Below are positions 7,947 to 17,222 of a stretch of DNA of 50,663 nucleotides, one piece after another (the first letter of the stretch is position 1; each line of letters begins with the position of its first letter). Under the pieces are notes generated by a model. The model was given only the letters and a program-made list of their open reading frames with translations, was not told where the DNA came from and ran no database searches. The stretch covers positions 2,341 to 53,003 of the forward strand of contig JAPPOO010000081.1 of assembly GCA_028817875.1 (NCBI GenBank), in the 5' to 3' direction. The translations under genes were made by a program, and so were the position numbers. The stretch is from Alphaproteobacteria bacterium (GTDB lineage: Bacteria; Pseudomonadota; Alphaproteobacteria; UBA2136; JAPPOO01).

Positions 7947-8528
7947 TTATTGGTATACAACACGTACTGTTGCGGCAGAACCACCAGAGTTTGTTGTATT
8001 GTAAACGGCACTTGTTACAGTCCCAGAGTTCCCAACGATTTGGCCACCTACTAGGATTTTATCCGTACCATCTAGCGTATGCGTTAGTGGTGTTGTTCCT
8101 AAACCAGCACAGTCAGTTCCGGAACCGTACGCCACACCTGTATCCATAGCGATTTCCATATTAACAGTTAGGTTGTTAGTACCATCGGAGATTGTAGCTG
8201 TATCTGTACAACTTACTTCTACGTTACTACTACCGTCACCTGTAATGTCAACATCACCAGCTGTTCCTGTTGAAGGGGCTGTAAAAGCAGTACCTCCTAC
8301 GGCAATGTTTCCGTCTGTTCCTAGGCTAACCAGATCAGACGCACCCGGTGTTCCTGTAAATTCGATCACACCGGCACCTGTTGTGAAGTCCACATCAGCA
8401 TTTTTAGTTAGGGAAATCGCCTGACGAAATTCAGCTTCAGCGTCAACATCTTGGTCAGCTGCGAAACCGTAGCTTGTCAAAACTGTTGTAGCACCAGCTA
8501 CCATCAAACTTAGTTTTTTCCAGTTCAT
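7947..8528 (-). CDS. DUF4402-like major surface-fibre subunit
   Basis: This is a 193-residue exported protein. I place the start at ATG 8528 (MNWKKLSL), preceded by AAGGAATAAAAAGA; an upstream in-frame ATG at 8561 lacks such a site. A signal peptide of about 22 residues ends SYGFAA. The mature chain begins with AEFRQAISLTKNADVDF, the DUF4402-type N-terminal strand, and has one cysteine pair (VSC and GTDC) and the final strand TVRVVYQ. Glycine, threonine and aspartate dominate, as in secreted polymer subunits. Being first in the operon, before a strong terminator, it is the likely structural subunit. Function is inferred from its neighbours. Confidence 0.82.
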   Translation of the reverse strand: MNWKKLSLMVAGATTVLTSYGFAADQDVDAEAEFRQAISLTKNADVDFTTGAGVIEFTGTPGASDLVSLGTDGNIAVGGTAFTAPSTGTAGDVDITGDGSSNVEVSCTDTATISDGTNNLTVNMEIAMDTGVAYGSGTDCAGLGTTPLTHTLDGTDKILVGGQIVGNSGTVTSAVYNTTNSGGSAATVRVVYQ

Positions 8529-8599
8529 TCTTTTTATTCCTTTTTTTAGCAACTTAACCAATAAGGGGATGGCAAGTTGCTGCAGGGGTTACTCTCCAA

Positions 8600-8627
8600 T
8601 AATGTATAAGTAATATGTAATACATTA
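8600..8627. promoter_or_regulatory. inverted repeat upstream of the major subunit gene
   Basis: TAATGTAT (8600-8607) and ATACATTA (8620-8627) form perfect arms 12 bases apart, 72 bases upstream of the subunit start codon. AGTAAT and ATTACT form an overlapping second pair. The position fits an operator or a 5' leader hairpin. No regulator is encoded beside it. Confidence 0.45.
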
Positions 8628-8755
8628 CTTGTTATACGATATAAAAACCCCTTGAAAATGGTCAATGAATTGTATGATAAATCGAGATGCTATGCATATT
8701 TGTGAAGAACAGTGGGTGTTTTTTAAGCAACATCTACAAGATGTAGTGGGTAACA

Positions 8756-8794
8756 ATAATGCCGCCAGCCTGAGTACTAGGTTGACGGCATTAT
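8756..8794 (-). terminator. hairpin terminator after the exonuclease pseudogene
   Basis: ATAATGCCG (8756-8764) pairs with CGGCATTAT (8786-8794). The inner arms also pair almost completely around a seven-base loop. It lies 20 bases beyond the stop codon of the minus-strand gene. The tail is only weakly U-rich, so termination strength is uncertain. Confidence 0.55.
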
Positions 8795-8814
8795 GTTAAG
8801 CAGTTTTTTAGCAG

Positions 8815-9446
8815 TTACGCCGCTTTACACTTTTTTGAGATGTTTCCCACTTCTTCTAAAATGCGGATTCCTTCTGCCTCTAGGTGTTGGATTGTAGCAG
8901 CGAGGGAGTAAACATCGTGCAAGGCGTTATGTACTTGGCTTGTCGGAAGTTCCAAGTTAAACAGCTCATAAACTCGACCAGAAGGGTACTCTTTCCAATC
9001 GATTTCTTGGCCGAGATAGTCTGATAGTTTTTCCTGTAATGCTGGCCAAAGGCTGACAAAATTTTCAGGCTCTAGCGGCATGATAATTTTTTGGAGGCCG
9101 CAGGTTTCGGCGATGACGCTAAATCCTGCCCATTTGAATAAACAAGAGAATCTCCGCAGAAATCAGCGAACTGTTGCAGAGCCTCGGCTGTTGCCAACCC
9201 TTCAGCATCCAACTGTGACTGTGTAATGCCTATTAGATTTGTGAGGTATGAGGAAAGAACGGGGTTTATTACTGGTTTGATAAGAACATCAAACGTTTCA
9301 GCTTCTTGCCAGGGCTGCCCTTTGTGCAATTTTATAGCACCAATTTGAACAAGTTCACGGTACTGGCCTGTACGTCCCCACCCTTTTTGGGCACATCCCT
9401 GCCATGACGTGTATTCAGTGTCGTAGATTATAATGGAATCAGGCAT
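8815..9446 (-). pseudogene. DnaQ-like 3'-5' exonuclease, frameshifted
   Basis: Two reading frames together encode one exonuclease. The first (9072-9446, start ATG 9446 with GAGGG upstream) carries the ExoI motif as YDTEYTSW and runs to SNGQDLA. The second (8815-9081 and upstream) continues with VIAETCGLQKIIMPLEPENF and carries the ExoIII motif HNALHDVYSLA. The join lies near 9115-9119, where one missing base shifts the frame. An intact protein of about 210 residues would be a DEDD-family exonuclease related to RNase T/ERI-1-type enzymes acting on RNA or DNA 3' ends. I see no slippery heptamer for programmed frameshifting, so a mutation or an assembly error is likelier. Confidence 0.8.
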
Positions 9447-9531
9447 TTTTACCCTCTTAAAAAATTAAGTATTGGAATGCCGTGACTATACAAAACTTAT
9501 ACAAATTATCAAGATTTTGATTTAGTTTAAA

Positions 9532-9999
9532 TTATACAAATTCTTCGGGGCGGATTTGGCGGGAGATTTTATCTAAAATACCGTTCACGAACGGGACTTG
9601 GCTTTCATCAAAAAATGCGCGAGAGAGCGTGAGGTATTCGTTAATGACGACTTTTACAGGCGTATCCGGCTGGTGGCTGAGTTCGGAAGTTGCTACAAGT
9701 AGCAACGCTTGCATCACGCTGTCCAAACGCTCAAACGTCCACTTTTCATTCAGGTGCGCTTTTATAAGGCCAGTAAATCTTTCCTGCTCAGACGTAGCAC
9801 CATTAAAAAGCTCCTCAAACACCTTTTTAGAGGCCTTTCTGCTTTTGACAGGCCCATCCAGGAATTCTGCCAAAACATGTGTAATAGCTGCTTCTGTTGC
9901 TTGCCACTGGTATATGGCTTGGATGGCGCATAGCCGCGCTTCGCTCCGCGTATCATCCGTTACAGCAGTACAAAGTATTTTATCCTCAAAATCAGCCAT
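9532..9999 (-). CDS. nusB: transcription antitermination factor NusB
   Basis: This is a 155-residue all-helical protein with the NusB signature: RSEARLCAIQAIYQWQ near the N-terminus and VVINEYLTLSRAFFDESQVPFVNGILDKI at the C-terminus. NusB pairs with NusE (S10) on boxA RNA to promote antitermination in rRNA operons. It follows nrdR on the same strand with 25 bases between them; in many alphaproteobacteria nrdR and nusB lie in one cluster with riboflavin genes, which are absent here. The length is normal for the family. Confidence 0.95.
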   Translation of the reverse strand: MADFEDKILCTAVTDDTRSEARLCAIQAIYQWQATEAAITHVLAEFLDGPVKSRKASKKVFEELFNGATSEQERFTGLIKAHLNEKWTFERLDSVMQALLLVATSELSHQPDTPVKVVINEYLTLSRAFFDESQVPFVNGILDKISRQIRPEEFV

Positions 10000-10024
10000 T
10001 GTATTTGGGCCCTACCCGTCTTGT

Positions 10025-10471
10025 TTATTTCGCGTCTTCTACAAAACGACCAAAGTCTTCCGGAGACGAAAAGTCGTTATAGACGGAGGCATAACGGATA
10101 TAGCCCACAAAGTCCACGTCTTTTAATGCATTTAGCACGGCTGTGCCCACTTCTTGAGAGGTGACTTCGCTTTTGCCAGACTCTGTGAGTTGTTGTTCAA
10201 TGTCAGAAACCACCTGAGCCACCATGTTCTGAGACACAGGGCGTTTGCGTAAGGCTGTAAGAATACTTTTGGTGAGTTTATCGCGGTCAAACAGTTCCCG
10301 CTGGTTGTTACGTTTAAGCACAATCACCTGTTGAACTTGAAAGCGTTCGAACGTTGTAAATCTGCGGCCACATTCTGTGCATTCACGCCGCCGCCGAATA
10401 ACGCGCCCATCATCTGAAGGGCGGGAATCTTTCACTTGCGTATCATCGCTTCCACAAAATGGGCATTTCAT
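10025..10471 (-). CDS. nrdR: transcriptional repressor NrdR
   Basis: This is a 148-residue protein. Four cysteines at residues 3, 6, 31 and 34 form the zinc ribbon, separated by a conserved RVIRRRREC segment, and an ATP-cone domain follows (about 49-139). NrdR senses ATP/dATP and represses ribonucleotide reductase genes by binding NrdR boxes. No nrd gene lies in this window. It is followed by nusB on the same strand. Length and motifs are complete, so I regard it as functional. Confidence 0.96.
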   Translation of the reverse strand: MKCPFCGSDDTQVKDSRPSDDGRVIRRRRECTECGRRFTTFERFQVQQVIVLKRNNQRELFDRDKLTKSILTALRKRPVSQNMVAQVVSDIEQQLTESGKSEVTSQEVGTAVLNALKDVDFVGYIRYASVYNDFSSPEDFGRFVEDAK

Positions 10472-10554
10472 ACGCTGTATACTGATAGCGTTCTACAGGT
10501 TTGGAAAGAAAGTGTATCTGCTATGCACCACCGCCCGTGGCTTTTACGACACAA

Positions 10555-11946
10555 TTATCCGTGGATAGCACGCTTATCTGTTGCCAAGGCCGCTTCTTTA
10601 ATTGTTTCAGCCAATGTTGGGTGGGCATGGCATGTGCGGGCAATGTCTTCCGCACTTGCTTTAAATTCCATAGCAATTGCCGCTTCTGCAATAAGTTCTG
10701 CCGCACCAGGGCCGATGATGTGCACGCCCAGCACTTCGTCCGTCTCTGCATGGGCTAAAACCTTCACGAAGCCTTCTCCAACACCCATAGCCAGTGCGCG
10801 ACCGCTGGCAGCAAAATTGAATTTGCCTGCTTTAACAGGAATGTTTTGCTCTTTGCATTGCTCCTGCGTAAGGCCTACGCCCGCCACTTCAGGGTGCGTA
10901 TAAACAACCCATGGAATGCAGTTATAGTTTACATGAGGCTTTTGACCAGCCAGCATTTCAACGCAGGCCACGCCCTCTTCTTCCCCTTTATGGGCAAGCA
11001 TTGGGCCTGGGGCGCAGTCCCCCACCGCATAAACGGAAGGAACGCTTGTTTGGTACTGTTCGTTTACTTGAATCACACCGCGTTCATCCGTTTTGATGCC
11101 TGCGGCGTCCAAATTTAGTTTATCCGTATTAGCGCGACGACCTACAGAAACCAATACTTTATCGGCTTTGAGCGTTTCCGTTTCACCTTTGGCGTTTTCC
11201 AGCGTAAGGGTTGCGCCCGTTTTTGTTGTTTTAATTTCTTGAACTTTTGCACCTAAGTTAAATTTAAGTCCCTGCTTTTCAAATATTTTCAGTGTAGTTT
11301 TGCTCAGGTCGCCATCCATTACCATTAATGGGCGTTCGGCAACGTCAATCAGCGTCACTTCCGCCCCTAAACGTCGCCAAACAGAGCCGAGTTCCAACCC
11401 AATCACGCCTGCGCCAATCACCACCAAATGCTTGGGCACGCTCTCAAAAGACAGAGCATCGGTTGAGTCCACCACTACATTGTGGTCATACTTAGCGAAA
11501 GGTAGCTCTACAGGTTCGCTTCCTGCGGCTATCAAAATATTTTTGGCGGAGATATCCTCTTTACCATCATCCAACGTGATGGTATTGGCACCTTTAAAAC
11601 TTGCCCAGCCTTGCTTAACGGTGATTTTATTTTTTTTCATCAACATCTCAATACCACCCGTAAGCTGCTTCACCACACCATCCTTGCGGCCTATCATTGT
11701 GGCTAAATCCAGCTTTGGCTTACTAACCGTAATACCGTGGTCTTGCAGGTGGGTATTTGCTTCTTCATATTTTTCAGAAGATTGAAGCAACGCTTTTGAC
11801 GGAATGCACCCAACGTTGAGGCATGTACCGCCAAGGGATTTACGGGCTTCCACCAAGCATGTGTTCATTCCCAACTGTGCAGCACGAATAGCGGCCACAT
11901 AACCCGCTGGACCTGCCCCGATAACGATAAGATCAAACTGAGACAT
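10555..11946 (-). CDS. lpd: dihydrolipoyl dehydrogenase (E3)
   Basis: This is a 463-residue flavoprotein. The FAD-binding GAGPAG lies at residues 10-15, the redox-active disulfide CLNVGC at residues 42-47, an NAD-binding GAGVIG in the middle, and the catalytic His-Glu pair HAHPTLAE near the C-terminus. It reoxidises the dihydrolipoyl groups of the E2 subunit with NAD+. The ATG follows the sucB stop by two bases, and its Shine-Dalgarno (AGGAG) lies inside the last codons of sucB. The gene therefore appears dedicated to the 2-oxoglutarate dehydrogenase complex, although it may also serve other complexes. Confidence 0.97.
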   Translation of the reverse strand: MSQFDLIVIGAGPAGYVAAIRAAQLGMNTCLVEARKSLGGTCLNVGCIPSKALLQSSEKYEEANTHLQDHGITVSKPKLDLATMIGRKDGVVKQLTGGIEMLMKKNKITVKQGWASFKGANTITLDDGKEDISAKNILIAAGSEPVELPFAKYDHNVVVDSTDALSFESVPKHLVVIGAGVIGLELGSVWRRLGAEVTLIDVAERPLMVMDGDLSKTTLKIFEKQGLKFNLGAKVQEIKTTKTGATLTLENAKGETETLKADKVLVSVGRRANTDKLNLDAAGIKTDERGVIQVNEQYQTSVPSVYAVGDCAPGPMLAHKGEEEGVACVEMLAGQKPHVNYNCIPWVVYTHPEVAGVGLTQEQCKEQNIPVKAGKFNFAASGRALAMGVGEGFVKVLAHAETDEVLGVHIIGPGAAELIAEAAIAMEFKASAEDIARTCHAHPTLAETIKEAALATDKRAIHG

Positions 11947-11948
11947 GC

Positions 11949-13139
11949 TTATACTCCTAGTAACATTCTACTTGGGTTTTCCAAGGCTTCCTTCACTTTT
12001 ACAAGGAAGGTCACGGCCTCTTTACCATCTACAATGCGGTGGTCATAGGTTAGTGCCACGTACATAATCGGGCGGATTTTAATTTCACCGTTGACGACAG
12101 TTGGGCGTTCTTTAATAGCGTGCATCCCTAAGATACCCACCTGTGGAAAGTTGAGGATTGGCATGGACAGCATGGAGCCGAATGTTCCGCCATTTGTGAC
12201 GCTGAACGTAGCGCCTGCCATGTCATCCGGCATGAGTTTTCCGTCCTTCGCTTTAAGGGCGTAGTCCTTAATATCCTTCTCTATTTGGGCGAAGGACTTG
12301 TTATTAGCTTCCCTTACCACTGGCACAACTAAGCCACGCGGAGACGATACCGCGATGCCGATATCGTAGTAGTTTTTATAGACAATTTCTTCTTCGGTAA
12401 TTTCCGCATTAAGCGCTGGAATTTCTTGTAGGGCTTGAACAACCGCTTTGGTGAAGAAACTCATAAAACCGAGTTTGATGTCGTTTTTGGCGACAAAATC
12501 ATCTTGAAATTGCTTACGCAGGTTCATTACCTCGTGCAGGTCAATCTCGTTATATGTGGTGAGCATAGCCGCTGTATTTTGGGCTTGCTTCAACCGCTTG
12601 GAGATTGTTTTACGGATGCGGGATAGTGGCTCACGCGTTTCCCGCTCCCCTTGGTTTGCAGTTACCGTTGGAGCTGCGGCCGCAGGAGATTTTGTTTGGC
12701 TGAGAACATCCGCCTTTGTTGCCCGACCACTTTTGCCTGTGCCCTGTACGCTTGCAAGGTCTACTCCTTTTTCGGCGGCCAGCTTTTTAACGGCGGGGCC
12801 AGATTTATCCCCTGCGTTGGCAGGCGCTGGCTCGCTTGATTCTGTGGCGGCTTCTTCCTCTGTACTTTGAGAAGCTGTTGACGCGGAAACACTACCGCTT
12901 GCGCTTTCATCAATTTCTCCCATGACATCACCAGGGGCGACGGTTGCACCTTCTTCCGTTGAAATTTTTATTAATTTTCCAGCCTTTGGCGCTGTTACTT
13001 CAAGGTTTACTTTATCTGTTTCCAGTTCAGCAATCAGCTCATCTTCTTCCACCATATCGCCTTCAGCCTTCAACCACTGGGCAACCGTTGCTTCGGAAAT
13101 AGATTCTCCCATTGTCGGCGTTTCAATATTGATCGGCAT
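11949..13139 (-). CDS. sucB: 2-oxoglutarate dehydrogenase E2, dihydrolipoyl succinyltransferase
   Basis: This is a 396-residue protein with one lipoyl domain (residues 1-75, lipoyl lysine in ETDKVNLEV at about 43), an Ala/Ser/Glu-rich linker, a peripheral-subunit-binding domain ([18 protein letters not shown]) and a catalytic acyltransferase domain ending with the active-site motif [11 protein letters not shown]. It transfers succinyl from lipoamide to CoA in the TCA cycle. The ATG overlaps the NUDIX gene stop as TAATG, so translation is probably coupled. One lipoyl domain is normal for this enzyme. Confidence 0.97.
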   Translation of the reverse strand: MPINIETPTMGESISEATVAQWLKAEGDMVEEDELIAELETDKVNLEVTAPKAGKLIKISTEEGATVAPGDVMGEIDESASGSVSASTASQSTEEEAATESSEPAPANAGDKSGPAVKKLAAEKGVDLASVQGTGKSGRATKADVLSQTKSPAAAAPTVTANQGERETREPLSRIRKTISKRLKQAQNTAAMLTTYNEIDLHEVMNLRKQFQDDFVAKNDIKLGFMSFFTKAVVQALQEIPALNAEITEEEIVYKNYYDIGIAVSSPRGLVVPVVREANNKSFAQIEKDIKDYALKAKDGKLMPDDMAGATFSVTNGGTFGSMLSMPILNFPQVGILGMHAIKERPTVVNGEIKIRPIMYVALTYDHRIVDGKEAVTFLVKVKEALENPSRMLLGV

Positions 13140-13585
13140 TACTGTATCTCTCCTTCTTGTAAAGTAATCTCTGAATAGTGTTTCTTTTCTTTAATGCTTC
13201 TAAATGCGAGCTTTACTTGTTTTAGAATATCGGGACTGTCTTGGTCAATATCTTGCCACACCAATTCCGAGCACTTTTCAGGTTCTGCATTAAACGGTTC
13301 TCCATCACACTTCGCCCAATAGTAATGGTTTGTATAAATTCGATCTCCAAACCTTAAGTAATGTTGGGCATGACAATGCTGAATTTTTTCAAGAGCCAAA
13401 TCAATCCCAACTTCTTCTTTTACTTCCCGTATCACAGCTTCGTTTGGCGTTTCATTCACTTCAACATGGCCAGAAGGCAATGTTAAGTGGCCATCCATAT
13501 AGCCTGTGTTTGACCGCCGCATTGATAGAAATTTTCCGTCTTTCTCCAAAAAGGCAAAAACGGCAACGTAGGAAGTTGGTGCCAC
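13139..13585 (-). CDS. NUDIX hydrolase inserted between sucA and sucB
   Basis: This is a 148-residue protein with a perfect Nudix box: G39, E45, R53, E54, E57, E58 and G60 in the GX5EX7REUXEEXGU pattern. The family cleaves nucleoside diphosphates linked to another moiety, using a divalent metal; the substrate here cannot be read from sequence. It starts at GTG, overlapping the sucA stop (TAGTG), and ends overlapping the sucB start (TAATG), so it is embedded in the operon with no spacer. That tight coupling suggests co-expression with the 2-oxoglutarate dehydrogenase, perhaps for housecleaning of NAD-, CoA- or nucleotide-derived products, which is inference. Confidence 0.9.
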   Translation of the reverse strand: MAPTSYVAVFAFLEKDGKFLSMRRSNTGYMDGHLTLPSGHVEVNETPNEAVIREVKEEVGIDLALEKIQHCHAQHYLRFGDRIYTNHYYWAKCDGEPFNAEPEKCSELVWQDIDQDSPDILKQVKLAFRSIKEKKHYSEITLQEGEIQ

Positions 13586-16356
13586 TATCCCAACGCCTCT
13601 TCTACAATTCTAGCCTGCTCTTCAGCGTGGCGTTTAGCGGAACCTACCGCAGGGCTGGCACTTGCCGCACGGCCAATATAACGCGGTGCTGGTATGCCTA
13701 GTTTTGCCCAAAGGTTATCCAGTAAGAACGTCCAAGCGCCTTGGTTGCGTGGTTCTTCCTGAACCCAGCATATTTCATCCGTTTTGTATTTTTTCAGCAC
13801 TTTCGCCAGCTCTTTTGTTGGCAACGGGTGCAATTCTTCCAAGCGAATAATAGCAACATCCTTACGGTTCGCCTCTTCACGCCCTGCCATCAGGTCGTAA
13901 TAAATTTTACCGCTACACAGTACGATACGTTTAATATCCTTCGCCTGTACGGAAGCATCGTCTATCACCGTTTGGAAACTACCGTCGGTGATTTCTGTGA
14001 TGTCTGATACCGCCTGCGGGTGACGCAGCAGTGATTTTGGCGTCATAATAACAAGCGGTTTACGGAATTTACGCAGCATTTGGCGGCGCAGTACATGGCA
14101 CATTTGAGCAGGCGTACTTGGCATACACACGCTCATGTTGTCGTCTCCACAAAGTTGAAGAAAACGTTCCAAACGGGCGGAAGAGTGCTCAGGCCCCTGT
14201 CCTTCCGAACCATGAGGCAGTTGCATGACCAACCCGCTATAGCGGTGCCATTTGATTTCCGTTGATGAAATGAACTGATCCATCATAATTTGGGCGCCGT
14301 TGGCGAAGTCTCCAAATTGAGCTTCCCAAATTGTCAGTGTATTTGGTGACGCGAGTGTATGGCCGAATTCAAAACCCAGCACAGCCAACTCTGACAGACA
14401 AGAGTTATGAACTTCCAACGAGGTTCCCTTTTTAGCCATATCAGCAATTGGGAAAACCGTTTGCCCTGTTTCACCATCAACCATACCGATGTGGCGGTGA
14501 GAGAATGTGCCCCGCTTTACATCCTGCCCTGAAAGGCGAATGTCGTAGCCTTCTTTTAATAGACTTCCGTAGGCGGCGGCTTCTCCCGCGCCCCAATTAA
14601 GTGGTTGCTTGCCTTCCAACATATCGCACCGTTGGTCAATAACTTTAGCGACTTTTTTATTAGGGGTAAAACCCTTAGGGTACGCCGTAATAACATCTGA
14701 TATTTGAGACAGCACCTGCGGCGAAACCTTCGTATCAGGCTCACTTTCAGACTTTTTACTAAAGCCAGACCATGCAGCTTTGAAGATATCTGGCTCAATC
14801 ACCAACCCTTTTTCAGCTTCGGCAAACGCAGCTTGCAGTTGCTGGTTATAGGCATCTTCTAAGCTAGCAATGTTTTTATCCGTCACTTTTTTCTCGTTCA
14901 AAAGGCGCTGTTTGTATAAATCGCACGGGACTTTATGTTGTTTAATACCTTTGTACATCACAGGCTGAGTAAACGCTGGGTCGTCCCCTTCGTTATGGCC
15001 ATGGCGGCGGTAGCAAACCAAATCAATCACCACATCCTTCTTGAAGATATGACGGTATTCAAAGGCTAGCTCCATCACGTGTACGCAGGCTTCGGGGTCG
15101 TCCCCATTTACGTGGAAAATCGGGCACTGGAGCATACGGGCAATATCCGTACAGTATTCACCTGAGAATGTGTCCTCAGGGTTTGCCGTAAAGCCTACTT
15201 GGTTGTTGATAACAACGTGCACGGTACCGCCCACAGTGTAACCTTCCAAGTTGGCAAGGTTCAATGTTTCCGGCACAACGCCCTGCCCTGCAAAGGCTGA
15301 ATCTCCGTGAATCAGAAGCGGCAGCACTTTATCTTGCCCATCTTCGTGGCGTTGTTGTTTGGCGCGTGTGCTACCCGTTACAACGGGGTTTACAGCTTCC
15401 AAATGGCTCGGGTTACTAAGTAGCGACATATGCACTGTGTTGCCGCTATCCGTCACGATGTCGCAAGATTTCCCGTGGTGGTACTTCACGTCTCCACTGC
15501 TGGATTCATCCGCTGATTTTGCTTTTTCCATAAACGCGGCGAAGATTTCAGCCAGCGGTTTGCCCATAATGTTAACAAGCACATTTAAGCGCCCACGGTG
15601 CGCCATGCCGAGCACAATATCACTCATTTGGTTTTTACCAGCCAAGTGAATGAGCGTTTCCAGCATTGGAATTAAAGCGTCTCCTCCTTCAATGGAGAAA
15701 CGCTTCATACCTGTAAATTTGTTGTGGAGGTATTTTTCAAACGCGTTTGCTTTGTAAAGGGCGTTATAAATGCGCTGTTTTTCCTTCTCAGTGAAATCAG
15801 GGTGGTTTTGGCAGGCCTCCATGATTTCCCGAAGCCAACGACGCTCTTCCAAACTGGCAATTTCACCCAGTTGAATCGCCACTGTGTTGGTGTATGTGCG
15901 TTTGAGTGCTTTAAGAATTTCGCTTAACTTTGCATGGCTTTGGGACAGCACGCCTGCCGTCGCGAAAATATCGTCCAAATTGCTGTCATCCAACCCAAAT
16001 TGAGCAAGGTTAATTTCTTCCCCTTGGTCTACTTCTGCCTTTTTAAGAGGGTTCATTTGCGCGTAACGGTGGCCATGGTAGCGGTATGCTTGAATCATAC
16101 GGGAAACACCGTTTTGTGCAGTGCTGGCCTCGCCCACGCTTTCTTCCCCACCGGGGACAGCCGCAATATCCAGCTCTAAGGTTGTCACTTGAGGGGTAGC
16201 TGTTGGCTTAGCTGCGTTTGAAGCTTCATCCCCTTCTTCGGGGGTATAGTTTAAATCAAAATCTTGAATGGCTTGAAAGTACCCCTGCCAACGTTGGTCT
16301 ACTGAGTTAGGGTCTGTTTGGTATTGTTTAAATAAATTTTCTATGTAGGCGTCCAT
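13585..16356 (-). CDS. sucA: 2-oxoglutarate dehydrogenase E1 component
   Basis: This is a 923-residue thiamine-diphosphate enzyme. The N-terminal segment ENLFKQYQTDPNSVDQRWQG is characteristic. Core motifs include GMAHRGRLNVLVN, FAGQGVVPETLNL and a YRRHGHNEGDDP segment in the cofactor-binding half. It decarboxylates 2-oxoglutarate and passes succinyl to the lipoyl group of SucB. It is first in a four-gene minus-strand operon (sucA, NUDIX, sucB, lpd). No strong Shine-Dalgarno lies before the ATG. Length is within the normal range. Confidence 0.97.
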   Translation of the reverse strand: MDAYIENLFKQYQTDPNSVDQRWQGYFQAIQDFDLNYTPEEGDEASNAAKPTATPQVTTLELDIAAVPGGEESVGEASTAQNGVSRMIQAYRYHGHRYAQMNPLKKAEVDQGEEINLAQFGLDDSNLDDIFATAGVLSQSHAKLSEILKALKRTYTNTVAIQLGEIASLEERRWLREIMEACQNHPDFTEKEKQRIYNALYKANAFEKYLHNKFTGMKRFSIEGGDALIPMLETLIHLAGKNQMSDIVLGMAHRGRLNVLVNIMGKPLAEIFAAFMEKAKSADESSSGDVKYHHGKSCDIVTDSGNTVHMSLLSNPSHLEAVNPVVTGSTRAKQQRHEDGQDKVLPLLIHGDSAFAGQGVVPETLNLANLEGYTVGGTVHVVINNQVGFTANPEDTFSGEYCTDIARMLQCPIFHVNGDDPEACVHVMELAFEYRHIFKKDVVIDLVCYRRHGHNEGDDPAFTQPVMYKGIKQHKVPCDLYKQRLLNEKKVTDKNIASLEDAYNQQLQAAFAEAEKGLVIEPDIFKAAWSGFSKKSESEPDTKVSPQVLSQISDVITAYPKGFTPNKKVAKVIDQRCDMLEGKQPLNWGAGEAAAYGSLLKEGYDIRLSGQDVKRGTFSHRHIGMVDGETGQTVFPIADMAKKGTSLEVHNSCLSELAVLGFEFGHTLASPNTLTIWEAQFGDFANGAQIMMDQFISSTEIKWHRYSGLVMQLPHGSEGQGPEHSSARLERFLQLCGDDNMSVCMPSTPAQMCHVLRRQMLRKFRKPLVIMTPKSLLRHPQAVSDITEITDGSFQTVIDDASVQAKDIKRIVLCSGKIYYDLMAGREEANRKDVAIIRLEELHPLPTKELAKVLKKYKTDEICWVQEEPRNQGAWTFLLDNLWAKLGIPAPRYIGRAASASPAVGSAKRHAEEQARIVEEALG

Positions 16357-16455
16357 ACGGAATCATAACTTTTTTATTGTTTAGTCGCGATGGCTACCAT
16401 ACTCCGCTTTGCCGCGGGAATAAAGTCTAAAAAATAAGCACCTTTAAACGCAAAA

Positions 16456-16476
16456 CAACCCCGCGAGTGGGGGTTG
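16456..16476 (-). terminator. terminator after the 207-residue gene
   Basis: CAACCCC (16456-16462) pairs with GGGGTTG (16470-16476). The minus strand continues with UUUUGCGUUU. It sits about 20 bases beyond the stop codon of the gene at 16497 and separates it from the suc operon. Confidence 0.75.
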
Positions 16477-16496
16477 AATTACTATCACCTTTTACC

Positions 16497-17120
16497 TTAG
16501 TGGCGCGGGCGACGGAGGAGCCTTTTGATGTTGGACTCCATTGTTGTTAGATAATTTTGGAATTTAGCAAGCTCTACATTATACCCTGTTTTTACAGTTT
16601 TTTGATAATTTGTATACATAACAGCTTGTAAAAAACCGTTTAAACATGCGAACTCAACCATAGCCTCATCGAACACATATACTCTGTGCTCATATTCACG
16701 CCCCACGTCACCCATTTGGTTCAAAAGGTCTTGAGCAGAGAGATTATAGACCAAATACACAAACCCATGCTTGCTGTTTTTTCTGCCGTTTTTGAAGTGA
16801 CTACGAGTTCTTTTTACGGCAAGGACGCTTTTTTGCCTACCGATAGGGATAATAAGCCCCCTGTAAGTAGAACCTTTGCCGTAATAGTCTGGGGTTGTTA
16901 CTTCTACGACAAATGCCGTAATATTGCCAACTTTGACTTTCCGGCCATGGTCAATCATAGGTGACTTCTTAATCTCTTTCGAGATTTTGAGCACTGCCTC
17001 ATCCGCACTGCGGCAACCAGCGGCGTAGGCTGAACTAGCTGATATAGCAAGGTAAAAAACCGTGCCAACTGCAAAGCCAATAACAAGAGAAAAGAGTGCC
17101 GTTTTATCGAACTGAATCAT
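16497..17120 (-). CDS. hypothetical exported or membrane-anchored protein
   Basis: This is a 207-residue protein with an AGGAGGG ribosome-binding site before the ATG. A hydrophobic segment at about residues 9-33 ends in SAYAAG, so it is either a cleavable signal peptide or an N-terminal anchor. The rest is basic and beta-like (VKVGNITAFVVEVTT, GLIIPIGRQKSVLAVKRTR) and ends with the arginine-rich tail LLRRPRH. I recognise no family. It has its own terminator and is separated from both neighbours, so it is likely a single-gene transcript. Confidence 0.75.
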   Translation of the reverse strand: MIQFDKTALFSLVIGFAVGTVFYLAISASSAYAAGCRSADEAVLKISKEIKKSPMIDHGRKVKVGNITAFVVEVTTPDYYGKGSTYRGLIIPIGRQKSVLAVKRTRSHFKNGRKNSKHGFVYLVYNLSAQDLLNQMGDVGREYEHRVYVFDEAMVEFACLNGFLQAVMYTNYQKTVKTGYNVELAKFQNYLTTMESNIKRLLRRPRH

Positions 17121-17222
17121 AGTATTTCCCTCCTAACGGGAGTTGAAAATGGTGTTTAAGATGTACCAAGATTACTTTGTCGAGAACATAGGGAGAAATG
17201 AGGGATTTTTCAAGCCCTGATA

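Noticed and set aside
9072-9446. Programmed frameshift in the exonuclease gene
   Set aside because: No slippery heptamer or downstream hairpin at the junction near 9115; a simple one-base loss explains it.
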